A program made the position numbers and the translations under genes. DNA of 64,000 bases from Propionibacteriaceae bacterium (GTDB lineage Bacteria > Actinomycetota > Actinomycetes > Propionibacteriales > Propionibacteriaceae). Position 1 is the first letter of the stretch, and each line of letters begins with the position of its first letter. The notes under the pieces are model-generated. The model ran no database searches. It saw only the letters and a list, made by a program, of their open reading frames with translations, and was not told where the DNA came from. Below, one piece after another: positions 33,361-43,772 of the stretch. Location of the stretch: assembly GCA_009782915.1 (NCBI GenBank), contig WRIC01000009.1, positions 26,154 to 90,153 of the forward strand, read 5' to 3'.

Positions 33361-34464
33361 TCATAGCGACTCGGCATCCGTGATTGCTCGATCTATCACC
33401 GCACTCAACCATCCCATGCTATCTGCACGCCTTTGATTCAGTATGCAATTCACCGAGTCGAAATTTATTGAATAAGCAATGTCACTCACGCTCGAGCCCC
33501 CTCCCCATTGGCATATTTCTAGCCCGAAAGCACGCAATAGGGTGATAACACGTGAATTCATGCCATCCCCGTCGGATCGAGGTCCAACCACGACTGGTCT
33601 ATTCATGATGATGCTAAAAACAAGACCGTGAAAGGAATCGGTCACCACCAGGTCAGCCTTCGACACAGCATGTACGAATTCAGCTGGGGTTAGTGCAACA
33701 TGGCTGGAATGAAAATGGTCCCCCATGACATCGAGAATTCTTGCTCCCGTATCGCGAGAATACTCCAAAATCCTTTCCCTAATTTCTGAGTTTGCTTCTC
33801 GTAGATGATAAGAAAAAATGAATGGCTCCTCAGGAATGCGATGATCTGGAGGCAATTCAAGTGACAACCATTCTTCAGGAGAAAGTAGCATTGTGGGGTC
33901 CAGAACAACCTGAGCATTGCGCCCGGTCAGCGACTCAACAATCTCAGCTGCGGATTCTTCTCTGACAGAAATGTGTTCAATACCACTAAGCCAGTTGATA
34001 TAGGAAGCACGCTTTTCATCAGGAATGGTGGAAACACCAAAGCTGGCAGCATACGCCACTCTTTTCCGCCGTGGAGCAAACTGCAAAAACATCCTGCTAC
34101 TTGTGCTTGTTAGATGAGGATTCCAAACTTGATCACTACCAACGATGAAGCAATCAACAGTCTTGAACCAAGATTTCGCAGTAAAAACAGAGAGATATCG
34201 TTTGGTGGGAACATATTGCCGTGAGAATCTTCGAAAAGCAAGCCTCTTTGCTTCTGTTGCCAGACCCCATGGCGTGCCGAATAACCGATGATACCACTGG
34301 GCAATTGCCCGCCTGGCACTCCTAAGAAAAGTGGATTGTGAGTAAAACTCAATCATCGTTGCGTCGTGGTCCAATTTGACTAAAGCCTGCGACAAAGCGT
34401 AAGCCTGCAATCGATTCCCGTAGTTCCTTTCACTGGGTAGCGTCAGCACAACAATTCGGGCCAT
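33361..34464 (-). CDS. Polysaccharide pyruvyl transferase family protein
   Basis: YGNRLQAYAL, FIVGSDQVWNP, SLTGRNAQVVLDPTMLL, VVTDSFHGLVFSIIMNRPVV. Confidence 0.9.
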   Translation of the reverse strand: MARIVVLTLPSERNYGNRLQAYALSQALVKLDHDATMIEFYSQSTFLRSARRAIAQWYHRLFGTPWGLATEAKRLAFRRFSRQYVPTKRYLSVFTAKSWFKTVDCFIVGSDQVWNPHLTSTSSRMFLQFAPRRKRVAYAASFGVSTIPDEKRASYINWLSGIEHISVREESAAEIVESLTGRNAQVVLDPTMLLSPEEWLSLELPPDHRIPEEPFIFSYHLREANSEIRERILEYSRDTGARILDVMGDHFHSSHVALTPAEFVHAVSKADLVVTDSFHGLVFSIIMNRPVVVGPRSDGDGMNSRVITLLRAFGLEICQWGGGSSVSDIAYSINFDSVNCILNQRRADSMGWLSAVIDRAITDAESL

Positions 34465-34465
34465 G

Positions 34466-35449
34466 CTATACCTTTTCTTCTCGGGAATGATGAAGATTCG
34501 TTCGTCGTTGCTTCTTCACCGTATTGGATATCGGACAAAACAAAAACTCAATAGTATGAAGGAGAACCTGCATTAATCCGCCCAATGCGCTTCTTCGGGT
34601 TTTTGCAGAAACTGGATGTTGCACCACCAGCCTCATGATTGTTCTCACAGCGCCATAATTCTTCAGCAATAACCACCAACCTGCTCTTACTGAAATCCTC
34701 ATGGTTTTTGCAGTGGACCTATAGCCCTGAGACACTGCAATCAAACCTTCAACATGTTGATCTGCTGGTCTACTAGTCATTGTTGAGTTTGAATGGAGTC
34801 TTCGATTGAAAAGTATTCTGTCAAGATGCCCGCACCTTTTGGCAGAAAGAATTGCCTGCACAGTATAAAGTTCATCCTCCCGAATAATCCCTTCCGGAAA
34901 AGTCAGCTTATTATCAATGATGAAATCTCGTCGAGTTATGTACATACATGGCTGAACACGAAATTCTCGACGCTTCATCATTTCAGCGAAGAGATCCGAT
35001 CCTTTCCACACCCCTGGATACGATGTAATCCTCTGATAAAGCTGGGGGCAATTATGCTCTTCCTGACCCGACAAATCATCAACAGTAAAGGTGTTGCCAT
35101 CAAAGAACAGTAAGTCGTAGTCGTTAGCAGTCATTTCATTTATACACTCTTCTGCAAATGAAGAATCAATGTAGTCATCTGCATCAAGAAAGTAGATGAA
35201 TTCCCCTCGTGCTAACTCCATCCCGCGGTTCCTGGCCGCCGCCTGCCCTTGGTTTTTCTGACGATGTAATTGCACCCGATTATCTTGATCAGAGATCTGT
35301 TGAACAATTACTGCACTGTTGTCACTTGAGCCGTCGTCTATGCAGATGACTTCCATATTGACGCATGTTTGTTGTAGCACAGACTGGATGCACTGGCCTA
35401 CATAAGATGCAACATTGAAAACTGGAATGATTACCGACAGCTTAATCAT
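34466..35449 (-). CDS. Glycosyltransferase family 2
   Basis: LSVIIPVFNVASYVGQCIQSVLQQT...CIDDGSSDNS...FLDADDYID. Confidence 0.92.
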   Translation of the reverse strand: MIKLSVIIPVFNVASYVGQCIQSVLQQTCVNMEVICIDDGSSDNSAVIVQQISDQDNRVQLHRQKNQGQAAARNRGMELARGEFIYFLDADDYIDSSFAEECINEMTANDYDLLFFDGNTFTVDDLSGQEEHNCPQLYQRITSYPGVWKGSDLFAEMMKRREFRVQPCMYITRRDFIIDNKLTFPEGIIREDELYTVQAILSAKRCGHLDRILFNRRLHSNSTMTSRPADQHVEGLIAVSQGYRSTAKTMRISVRAGWWLLLKNYGAVRTIMRLVVQHPVSAKTRRSALGGLMQVLLHTIEFLFCPISNTVKKQRRTNLHHSREEKV

Positions 35450-36804
35450 GGTTTCTCTCTGATCAAATCTCTGTGATGTGAAAGCGGCTCCAGAGCATCG
35501 GAAACCTCCTGGATTGAACCCTCACACCCTGAGGTAGAGGTGACCAATGGTTCAATCTCAGGTTCACGAATGGTGCAAGTTGAGTACAAACATACGGTAG
35601 TGATAACAACATATAACGTTAATTGCCAAAAGGAGGCAGACAGATACCCTCCGCGAGCAAAACACAAACCAATGAACAACAATCCAAGTGGCCAATGGCG
35701 CATTATCAACCACATGGTGAACCCAATTGCAACCAGAAAAGCAACAACCCCCAGATCTGAAATAACATACGCATAGTTGTTCCAAATTGGGGGTGTAGCC
35801 CCTATACCGTTCCCAAGTACTAAGTCATCTACATACGCCCAACTCCCCACTAATCGACTTGTTGCTGAACCGTCCTCACCTTCTAGAATTTTGTCCAATC
35901 TACCTGTGATTGCCACGTTAATGCTGTGCCTAAATAGATCTTGTGCGACGACTGCAACTACAGCCACTAGGACCATCAGGCCACCAACAAGTGTTCTTCC
36001 AACACCTCTAACTGTGAATACACCCCTGACGATCCCCAAAAGTCGCCATGCGATTAAATACATGAGTATGGGCCAAGTTGCCGTACTAAAGGTGAGTAAC
36101 CCTGCTAATAGAATGACCAGTTCAGCGAGAGTGGAATTGCGTCTAACATGTCTAGAGGCGTACATAATGCCCAGTACCAAGCATACAAGTTGACCAAAAT
36201 ATGACGGCTCGCGAGACATAGAACGTAGCCGGATGACATCTGTTGTTCCGAAGGTATAACTACGAAAATCATCACGTGTGAAAGTCCAAAAGAAATCATA
36301 TGGGAGGCTGAGATTAAATATCTGAACAATGTAGATGTAAATACCTATGCTAGAAAAGAGTACTGCGATGGGAACTAGCCACTTAATGAGAAATAAGAAT
36401 AGGTTGTTATCTCTCACATAGGAATAGGTCCTGGTCAAGAAAACGGCGTAAACCGGCACTTTGACTATATATACCATATATTGGTCTGGGAGGTATTCCG
36501 GATCGAACCATACGTGTAGAAATATGCTCCACACTGGCACTGCGACACTCATAATCAGGAGCAGAACTTGAATTCGTGAGGTTCGAACAATCACTCCCAC
36601 AAGAAGTACTACACCCACGAGGACATGAATGTCCGAAAAATCTATATCACCCAAACCAGGGAATCTGTTGCCACCCATGAAAAGAATCAAGGCACAGTTA
36701 ATAGCAATGAGATGATCGCGAAAAGTAGGGGTAGCCTGCGTGAATCGTTGCTGCGTTTCCAGAAGCATTCTTATCCCACTCCAATTTTGCTGTCCACCAG
36801 GCAT
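35446..36804 (-). CDS. Polytopic membrane protein, putative oligosaccharide repeat-unit polymerase (Wzy-like)
   Basis: About 10 hydrophobic segments, large loop, position in glycan locus; no strict signature seen. Confidence 0.65.
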   Translation of the reverse strand: MPGGQQNWSGIRMLLETQQRFTQATPTFRDHLIAINCALILFMGGNRFPGLGDIDFSDIHVLVGVVLLVGVIVRTSRIQVLLLIMSVAVPVWSIFLHVWFDPEYLPDQYMVYIVKVPVYAVFLTRTYSYVRDNNLFLFLIKWLVPIAVLFSSIGIYIYIVQIFNLSLPYDFFWTFTRDDFRSYTFGTTDVIRLRSMSREPSYFGQLVCLVLGIMYASRHVRRNSTLAELVILLAGLLTFSTATWPILMYLIAWRLLGIVRGVFTVRGVGRTLVGGLMVLVAVVAVVAQDLFRHSINVAITGRLDKILEGEDGSATSRLVGSWAYVDDLVLGNGIGATPPIWNNYAYVISDLGVVAFLVAIGFTMWLIMRHWPLGLLFIGLCFARGGYLSASFWQLTLYVVITTVCLYSTCTIREPEIEPLVTSTSGCEGSIQEVSDALEPLSHHRDLIREKP

Positions 36805-36830
36805 TGATAGGCTACACCCGCTTGGACCAT

Positions 36831-38033
36831 CTATTTCAACACCGACCTCAATACACTGAGTAGTCTGAGAAAAAGTTTATCCCGAGAATAGACCGTTTCC
36901 GCCAGATGTCGTGAGTTTCGAGACATGGATTCTAGGCGATCCTCGTCTTCAAGTAGTTGGACAATTTCCGTTGCTGATTCTTGCGGTGATGCGGATACAC
37001 TCATTCCCGCTTGTGCCGACTCCAATACATTCTTCTGCCAACCGCCATAGTTTATTATCACTGGTTTCCCCGCAGCTAAAGCATCAAAGAACTTATTCGC
37101 GCTATTTGCTTCCATTTCTGGAATTGGTAGAAACAGTGAGGTTGCCACCTTGCACGAAGCCAGAACACTGGGCATTTCGTTTTTAGTAAACGCGGGGCGC
37201 ATGAAAAAATTGACATCCATAACTCCAAGATGTCGGGCACGCTCAGCAATCTGTTGTTGCTGCGAACCATCACCGATCACTAAAAAGGCGACATCCTTAT
37301 GAGTATCCTTTACAATAGCTGCAACCTCTGCAAGATAATCAACTCCGTTAATGAAGCCGAGCGTCCCACCATAAAGAACAACTTTCTTCCCGACCAATTC
37401 TGGACAATCCTGGGACCAGTCTCTTGGTTCGACTTGAGGATGAAACAAGTCCACATCAGATGAATTCGGAATCACTGTAACCCGATCTGGGGGTATCCCA
37501 CGCGCTAGTATTCCGGACTGCATTCCAGGCGACAGCGCGACAATCTGATCGGCCTTTTTATAGGCGATCTTTTCGAGATATCGCGAAAGAGCAATGGCAA
37601 GAGGATGGCGAAGTGCTCCAACAGCAATAGGTAGCTCTGGCCATAAATCCCTCACCTCGAAAACAAGTGGCGAAGACCGGAATAACGAGGCCCATAGGAC
37701 TGGAAGGATGATCGTCAAGGGCGTACTCGTCGCGAAGATGAGATCACCTCGGAGGGAACGGCTCCGGTGGGCCGCCCCCACTGCGAAGGAAAGAAAGGCG
37801 ATAATTCGACGATTGAAAGACTGCTTGTTCGAGTATGGCACCTTCAACCAATGCACAGTGAATCCAGAGACTTTCTCTACAGTCCACCCTGGTGGCGCAT
37901 CTTCAGATGTATCACTTGTCACCATCTGGACGTCATAACCTTCATCCGCAAGTCGGCGTGCGAACTCAAAGGACCGCGTGCCTCCCTGCATACTTGGAGT
38001 CTTGAAATACTGGTGAAGGTATACGATGCGCAT
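36831..38033 (-). CDS. Glycosyltransferase family 4 (WbuB-like)
   Basis: MRIVYLHQYFKTPSMQGGTRSFEFARRLADEGYDV; E(7)E-like EMEANSANKFFDALAAGKPVI. Confidence 0.92.
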   Translation of the reverse strand: MRIVYLHQYFKTPSMQGGTRSFEFARRLADEGYDVQMVTSDTSEDAPPGWTVEKVSGFTVHWLKVPYSNKQSFNRRIIAFLSFAVGAAHRSRSLRGDLIFATSTPLTIILPVLWASLFRSSPLVFEVRDLWPELPIAVGALRHPLAIALSRYLEKIAYKKADQIVALSPGMQSGILARGIPPDRVTVIPNSSDVDLFHPQVEPRDWSQDCPELVGKKVVLYGGTLGFINGVDYLAEVAAIVKDTHKDVAFLVIGDGSQQQQIAERARHLGVMDVNFFMRPAFTKNEMPSVLASCKVATSLFLPIPEMEANSANKFFDALAAGKPVIINYGGWQKNVLESAQAGMSVSASPQESATEIVQLLEDEDRLESMSRNSRHLAETVYSRDKLFLRLLSVLRSVLK

Positions 38034-38035
38034 GG

Positions 38036-38683
38036 TCAGCTCAGCCATCTGGCTGGAATCCCTTTCGCAACCACACCGTCAGGAACGCCTTCAACGACAC
38101 ATGCCGATGCCCCGACTGTTACTTGAGCGCCAACAGTGAGACCCTGAAGAATGACTGCTCCTGCCCCAATCAGTGTTTCGTCATTGAGAGTAACCTCACC
38201 CGATATGATCGCGCCAGGATTAATCGAAACGAAGTTGGCCACTGTGACATCATGGCCGATAGTGACGGAAGGATTCACGTGAACATGATCACCCAATTTC
38301 ACATTCGTAGATACTTGCACCCCAGCGCAAATGACGGTTCCAGAACCAACATCACAAAGAGAACCAACCATCGCCCGGGGATGGATAACAGGTGGAGCAG
38401 AAGGTAGACCAACCAAGCACTGGGCGATGATGCTCCGCTTGGACGGGCTACCAACAGCTATGAGGTAAGCATCGCCGACACCCGAGCTTTTCCAGTCACT
38501 GATAGTGCCAAGATGTCGGTAACCTCTTCGGGAAAGTCGCATAAGATTTTCATCGCTTGGGCTGTCATCAACAACGCCTATCACCCGAAATCCATGTCCT
38601 TCATTCGCTTGGTTGACTGATTCGAGGACATCGAGAGTTTCTCGTCCAAAACCGCCAGCACCTATAACGACCATATCAATCAT
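38036..38683 (-). CDS. NeuD/PglD-family sugar O/N-acetyltransferase
   Basis: MVVIGAGGFGRETLDVLE then hexapeptide repeats ending ASACVVEGVPDGVVAKGIPARWLS. Confidence 0.9.
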   Translation of the reverse strand: MIDMVVIGAGGFGRETLDVLESVNQANEGHGFRVIGVVDDSPSDENLMRLSRRGYRHLGTISDWKSSGVGDAYLIAVGSPSKRSIIAQCLVGLPSAPPVIHPRAMVGSLCDVGSGTVICAGVQVSTNVKLGDHVHVNPSVTIGHDVTVANFVSINPGAIISGEVTLNDETLIGAGAVILQGLTVGAQVTVGASACVVEGVPDGVVAKGIPARWLS

Positions 38684-39299
38684 GATGAGCCCCCTGGAAT
38701 ACATTCATAGTGGCTTGACCCACTTCAGAGATTCCTTGTCGCTTCGCAACGATTGACATAGTTCGGGCAATGATACTCAGATCAAGTCCCCAACTTCTGG
38801 AATCAATATATTCCACATCACACTTGAATTTCTCCTCCCAGGACAAAGCATTTCTTCCCCTAACTTGAGCTAACCCTGTGATTCCAGGTCTCACCTCGTG
38901 GCGCCGAGCTTGCTTTGAGGAATACAAAGGCAAGTACTCGACCAGGAGTGGTCGCGGGCCAACGATGCTCATGTCTCCTTTGAGGACATTCCAGAGAGTC
39001 GGCAACTCGTCAAGGCTAGTTGCCCTTAGTTTTCTGCCGAAACTAGTAAGACGTTCTTCATCCGTCGTGAGACCGCTATTAGCGTCCTCATGATGCATAG
39101 ATCGAAATTTGTAGAGTCGGAAAACCTTGGCATTCTTCCCTGGGCGGTCCTGTGAAAACATGACGGGGCTACCCAAGTGGTGACGAACCAGAAGAGCAGT
39201 CGCAGCCATGACAGGTGAGAGGACGACAAGTCCCACACCCGACACCACCACATCGAAGAGGCGCTTAGAAAAATCAAAGCCACGATGATCCTGGGTCAC
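38676..39299 (-). CDS. Undecaprenyl-phosphate sugar phosphotransferase (PglC-like initiating transferase)
   Basis: KRLFDVVVSGVGLVVLSPVMA, YKFRSM, SLDELPTLWNVLKGDMSIVGPRPLL, RPGITGLAQVRGRN. Confidence 0.93.
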   Translation of the reverse strand: MTQDHRGFDFSKRLFDVVVSGVGLVVLSPVMAATALLVRHHLGSPVMFSQDRPGKNAKVFRLYKFRSMHHEDANSGLTTDEERLTSFGRKLRATSLDELPTLWNVLKGDMSIVGPRPLLVEYLPLYSSKQARRHEVRPGITGLAQVRGRNALSWEEKFKCDVEYIDSRSWGLDLSIIARTMSIVAKRQGISEVGQATMNVFQGAHHD

Positions 39300-40435
39300 T
39301 TTCCCACCTCCTGCTGTGACACAAACGTAGCTAGCGTGCCTAATATCCTATCCCGCCCGGTATCTGTGAGAACAGAACCACTGGGTAGCGTTAATCCCGC
39401 CTCAAACAGCTTCTGCGCAACACCAGTAATCTCGCCTCGAGTTTCAGCGAACACGGGCTGAAGATGCATAGGCTTCCACAGTGGGCGCGCTTCGATTCGC
39501 TCAGAAGCCAGATGTTCAGCAAGAACAGTTGGCGAAAACCCTGCCACCTCAGTGTCGATCATGATTGAGGTTAACCACGAATTGTCGGATGAATCGTCAT
39601 GACCACCCAGAATTGTGACACCGGGAACTTCGGCGAAAAAATCCTTGTAAAGAATCCGCAGTTCCTTGCGGCGGGCGATCATGTCATCCAATCTCATCAA
39701 TTGCGCTCGCCCTACTGCGGCAAGAAGATTCGACATTCGATAGTTGAAGCCAATGTCCTCATGTTGATACCACGGAACTGGCTGGCGGGCTTGGGTCCCG
39801 AGATATCTCGCGTGTGAAGCCAGGTCCCCATCGTTGGTCAGCAACATCCCTCCACCCGAGGTGGTCATGATCTTGTTGCCATTGAAAGAAAATATCGAAG
39901 CCTGTCCAAAGCTTCCTGCAGGTCGGCCAGCATGGGAAGACCCCACAGCCTCAGCTGCATCACACACCATCGGAATGCCATAGTCAGCAATAATCGGCTC
40001 TAAGGTGGTGTAGTCAGCCATTTTGCCCAGCATGTCCACCGGGATCACCGCGCCCACCTTGTCACCTAGGGAAGTCAGTGCCCTCTTTAACGCTTCAGGA
40101 TCCATGTTTCCTGTCTCGGGAAGCACATCAACAAAGAAAGGCTCCGCGCCAGTGTAAACAATCGCATTCGCTGTCGCAGCAAAAGTCAACGTGCTCGTGA
40201 TAACAACGTCCCCTGGGCCAACTCCCAAACCCAGTAAAGCCAGATGTAAAGCAGCCGTACCAGAAGACAAAGCCACCGCGTGACCCACCCCCACCCGGGA
40301 AGCCATTTCAGCCTCAAACGCGTCCACCATGGGTCCTAGAGGAGCCACCCAGCCCGATTGAATCGCCTCGAGAAGCATTGTCTGCTCAAGATCTCCCACA
40401 TCAGGAGCAGACAGATAGATAGGATTTTTAGTCAC
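39296..40435 (-). CDS. DegT/DnrJ/EryC1/StrS aminotransferase (PglE-like)
   Basis: ALSSGTAALHLALLGLGVGPGD, DAAEAVGSSHAGRPAGSFGQASIFSFNGNKIMTTSGGGML. Confidence 0.93.
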   Translation of the reverse strand: MTKNPIYLSAPDVGDLEQTMLLEAIQSGWVAPLGPMVDAFEAEMASRVGVGHAVALSSGTAALHLALLGLGVGPGDVVITSTLTFAATANAIVYTGAEPFFVDVLPETGNMDPEALKRALTSLGDKVGAVIPVDMLGKMADYTTLEPIIADYGIPMVCDAAEAVGSSHAGRPAGSFGQASIFSFNGNKIMTTSGGGMLLTNDGDLASHARYLGTQARQPVPWYQHEDIGFNYRMSNLLAAVGRAQLMRLDDMIARRKELRILYKDFFAEVPGVTILGGHDDSSDNSWLTSIMIDTEVAGFSPTVLAEHLASERIEARPLWKPMHLQPVFAETRGEITGVAQKLFEAGLTLPSGSVLTDTGRDRILGTLATFVSQQEVGK

Positions 40436-42236
40436 GGGCCTTCACCACTGTTTCCATCCACTGATCATAGTCGAGGTTTTCCGCAGAGATCGGGGGAACC
40501 TTGGCCCGTGTCGTACGGTCCGCAATAACAGTGAGTTCACCCTCTTCGTCGTCGGAGACAAGAACCTCATGGATCTTCTCCCCCTCGCGCATACCTGTGA
40601 ACTCGACCTGGCAATCCTTGCCAGAGATTTCCATCATCTTATTGATGATGTCAGTAACACGAACAGGGTCACCCATATCCAGGATCATGACATCCCCACT
40701 GTTGCCCAAACCACCGGCTTGAACCACCAGCTGACAGGCCTCCGGGATCGTCATGAAATAACGCGTTGCTTCCTCGTGGGTGATTGTGATCGTCAAACCC
40801 CGCTCAATCAGAGTCTGAACCAGGGGAACCATCGACCCGCGTGAGCCAATCACATTACCGAAACGAACCGAACAATAACGCTGACCAGTCTGTTCCCCCA
40901 TCCACGAGGTTAAGCGCTCAGCTAAACGCTTCGAATGGCCCAAAGCAGTCGAAGGATTCGCGGCTTTATCAGTGGAAATATTGACAAAAACCTCAGTCCC
41001 AACCGATGATGCGCACTCCAAGACATTCAAGGTTCCCAGAACATTAGTGTCCCAAGCCTCACGAGGATGACGCTGCAACATCGGAACATGCTTGTAGGCA
41101 GCAGCATGGAATACTACCTCCGGTTTCCACTGCTCAAACACCTTTGCCAACGACTCCTGGTCACGGATATCAGCCAAGACGATCTCTGGGCGCGTCAACA
41201 AACCAGTTCCCCACAATGCCAATTCCGTGTCCTGGAGATGAGTCTCATCATTGTCCAGTAACACCAGAGAACTCGGCCCGAATTTCCTGATTTGGACACA
41301 TAGTTCCTGCCCGATGGACCCACCTGCCCCGGTCACCAGTACGCGACGAGACGACAAGTAATCCGCAATCGTATCCAGATCCAATTTCACTGGTGGTCTC
41401 TCAATGAGATCCTCGATAGCGATGTCGCGAATCTGCCCCACGCGAGTACGCTCACCAAAACTCTTATCCAAGGTGGGAACAACCTTGACATCGATACCCA
41501 AGGGAGAAGCAACCTCCATCACCCGAGCCATCAGTGCAGGGCTGGCATCAGCAATCGCGACAATCATCACCGAAGCGTGGACTCGCTCCGAGACCTCGGC
41601 CAAGTCATCAAGAGTGCCCAACACCCGGACGTTGCGAATCTCCAGATTCACTTTATCGGCGTCATCATCCAAGAAACCCACCGGATCATAGGAGGCACGA
41701 GAATCCATCAAAATGCGATGGACGATGATGCGCCCAAGGCTGCCGGCCCCAAAGATGAGAGTACGACGCCCACCGGTAGCCTGATGGGACTGGGGGCGTT
41801 CCCGAATGAAACGACGAATCAACCTAGTGGCCAACATCACACACACAGTGATCGGTGCAGCAATGAACACCAAGCTACGCGGTAGACCAATCGCATTAGC
41901 AGCCAGAACACAGATCACACCCATGACCATGGTGATGATCCCCATGATCCACCCCAAGGCCTTCGTCTCCTCCAAGCTGCCGGTGGTGAACCTCCCCTGA
42001 TAAAGCCAACCAGCCATCCCAGCAATGAACTGCACCCCTGACATGACAAGCATCACCAGCAGTAATGCCGGAATGTTGATCGACGACAACGTGAAGTCGT
42101 ACCTCATGATCGCTGCACCGAACAGCGCTACACCCCAGGCGCAAGCATCAAGGAACCATTGACCCCAACCCGATTTCGAGATGCGGAAGAAGGCATGGTT
42201 ACTTGCCGATGGCGCTGAATCTTTGCTCACCGTCAC
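40428..42236 (-). CDS. Nucleoside-diphosphate sugar 4,6-dehydratase, CapD/PglF type
   Basis: N-terminal TMs, LIFGAGSLGRI and VLVTGAGGSIGQELCVQI Rossmann motifs, FVNISTDKAANPSTALGHSKR. Confidence 0.94.
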   Translation of the reverse strand: MTVSKDSAPSASNHAFFRISKSGWGQWFLDACAWGVALFGAAIMRYDFTLSSINIPALLLVMLVMSGVQFIAGMAGWLYQGRFTTGSLEETKALGWIMGIITMVMGVICVLAANAIGLPRSLVFIAAPITVCVMLATRLIRRFIRERPQSHQATGGRRTLIFGAGSLGRIIVHRILMDSRASYDPVGFLDDDADKVNLEIRNVRVLGTLDDLAEVSERVHASVMIVAIADASPALMARVMEVASPLGIDVKVVPTLDKSFGERTRVGQIRDIAIEDLIERPPVKLDLDTIADYLSSRRVLVTGAGGSIGQELCVQIRKFGPSSLVLLDNDETHLQDTELALWGTGLLTRPEIVLADIRDQESLAKVFEQWKPEVVFHAAAYKHVPMLQRHPREAWDTNVLGTLNVLECASSVGTEVFVNISTDKAANPSTALGHSKRLAERLTSWMGEQTGQRYCSVRFGNVIGSRGSMVPLVQTLIERGLTITITHEEATRYFMTIPEACQLVVQAGGLGNSGDVMILDMGDPVRVTDIINKMMEISGKDCQVEFTGMREGEKIHEVLVSDDEEGELTVIADRTTRAKVPPISAENLDYDQWMETVVKARD

Positions 42237-42317
42237 TCAGCCCCTTCCTTCCATGGTCTGGAGTAAAGATTCTAGTAGAAACGAGGGCAACCAAGAACCC
42301 TTGCCCACCGGTGGACT

Positions 42318-43772
42318 TTACCCTCCCAAGGTTTGGCGAATCTTTTGCTTGGCAGTGTCCACGGTTGCCTGATTCGGAACCATCACATATAGCCTTTGAC
42401 CAGGATAGGTGTAGGTGTAATCCATTGCACCCACCCCATCGACACTGATCGTCTCAATATCCCAATCCTGCCCAGAAGAGAGCTGGGTTTTCACCTGGGC
42501 TGAGATCGCTGAGCGTGGCATCGAGGTTTCCACAGAACCCTCCACAGCACTCAAAATCCGGTCATACCTGGCCAAAACCGACGGATCAGTGAGCCGGTGA
42601 ATGATCCCCACGATGACCCTCTGCTGGTTTTCACCGCGAACCCGATCACCACCAGAAAAACTATAGCGATTACGGCAAAAAGCCAACGCTGCTTCACCGT
42701 CGAGATGATTCATCCCCACCGTGAACTTGTAGCCATTTTGACTGAAGGCGTACGCCGAATCCACATCAATACCACCCAAAGCATCAACCACTGTGATCGT
42801 TGAGCTGAAATTCAAGCGCAGATAGTAGTCGATGTCGATGTCATAGAGGTCTTCCATAGTTCCGATTGACACCCCAATACCGTACACACCGGCGTGGGTA
42901 AGCTTATCCCTCAGCCCTGTCGTACCACGAAATTGTACGTAGAAGTCACGCGGAGTGTTGACCAAAAGGATCTGGCCACTCTCCGGATTAACAACCATCA
43001 ACATGTTCACATCGCTACGGGAACGCGAACTAATCGACCCATAGGTGTCAATCCCGCTGATATAAACAACATAAGGTTGATCAGGTTGCTGGGTGGGAGG
43101 GGCCGGCGGTGGGGCCACCCAGTTGGCATCCACGTCGACCGTGGCCAAGATCACCAGTTTGTCGTATGATTCCTCATCAGCATCCTCCAACACCTGCATC
43201 AAGGCATCCTGGATCACCATCGATCTAATCTCCCCTGAGATCACCTCCTCAACCATGTTGACCCAGGTGGGACTCGGGGTGAAATCCACCTCCACCAGTT
43301 TCACGACCTCATCACGTACTGCTTGGCCCAAAGGATCACTGCCCACCTCAGCCATGAAAGACCCACTCAGGTCAGACAATTCCAGGGAAGCCGACGATAG
43401 CGCCACAATGTCGTAAGCGACTGTCTCAGTGGTGGGAGCCTGAATATTCGAACTGAAACGAAGATAATCCACACCCACCTTGACCATGGCGCAATTCGAG
43501 ACAAACAACAAGAAAGCCATCATGGTGGCCATCGTGAATCTCACCTTATGGATCTGCGGGCGAGACCGCAGCAAAACGAAAGCCAACACGCATGCGAAAA
43601 CCAGCTCAATGACAATGATCGATAAAAGCGCCGACGTGGGCAACACGCCCATCAGCAACAGAACGACGATCACGACCACACTCGACAGCCCCACCACACC
43701 AGCGATCGCTAGAGAAACCCGTGGGAATCCTGGAGCCTCATCCTCCCGAATATCATCGAAGATATCAGTCAC
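42318..43772 (-). CDS. LCP family protein with multi-TM N-terminus and accessory extracytoplasmic domain (CpsA-like)
   Basis: YVVYISGIDTYGSISSRSRSDVNMLMVVNPESGQILLVNTPRDFYVQF. Confidence 0.9.
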   Translation of the reverse strand: MTDIFDDIREDEAPGFPRVSLAIAGVVGLSSVVVIVVLLLMGVLPTSALLSIIVIELVFACVLAFVLLRSRPQIHKVRFTMATMMAFLLFVSNCAMVKVGVDYLRFSSNIQAPTTETVAYDIVALSSASLELSDLSGSFMAEVGSDPLGQAVRDEVVKLVEVDFTPSPTWVNMVEEVISGEIRSMVIQDALMQVLEDADEESYDKLVILATVDVDANWVAPPPAPPTQQPDQPYVVYISGIDTYGSISSRSRSDVNMLMVVNPESGQILLVNTPRDFYVQFRGTTGLRDKLTHAGVYGIGVSIGTMEDLYDIDIDYYLRLNFSSTITVVDALGGIDVDSAYAFSQNGYKFTVGMNHLDGEAALAFCRNRYSFSGGDRVRGENQQRVIVGIIHRLTDPSVLARYDRILSAVEGSVETSMPRSAISAQVKTQLSSGQDWDIETISVDGVGAMDYTYTYPGQRLYVMVPNQATVDTAKQKIRQTLGG

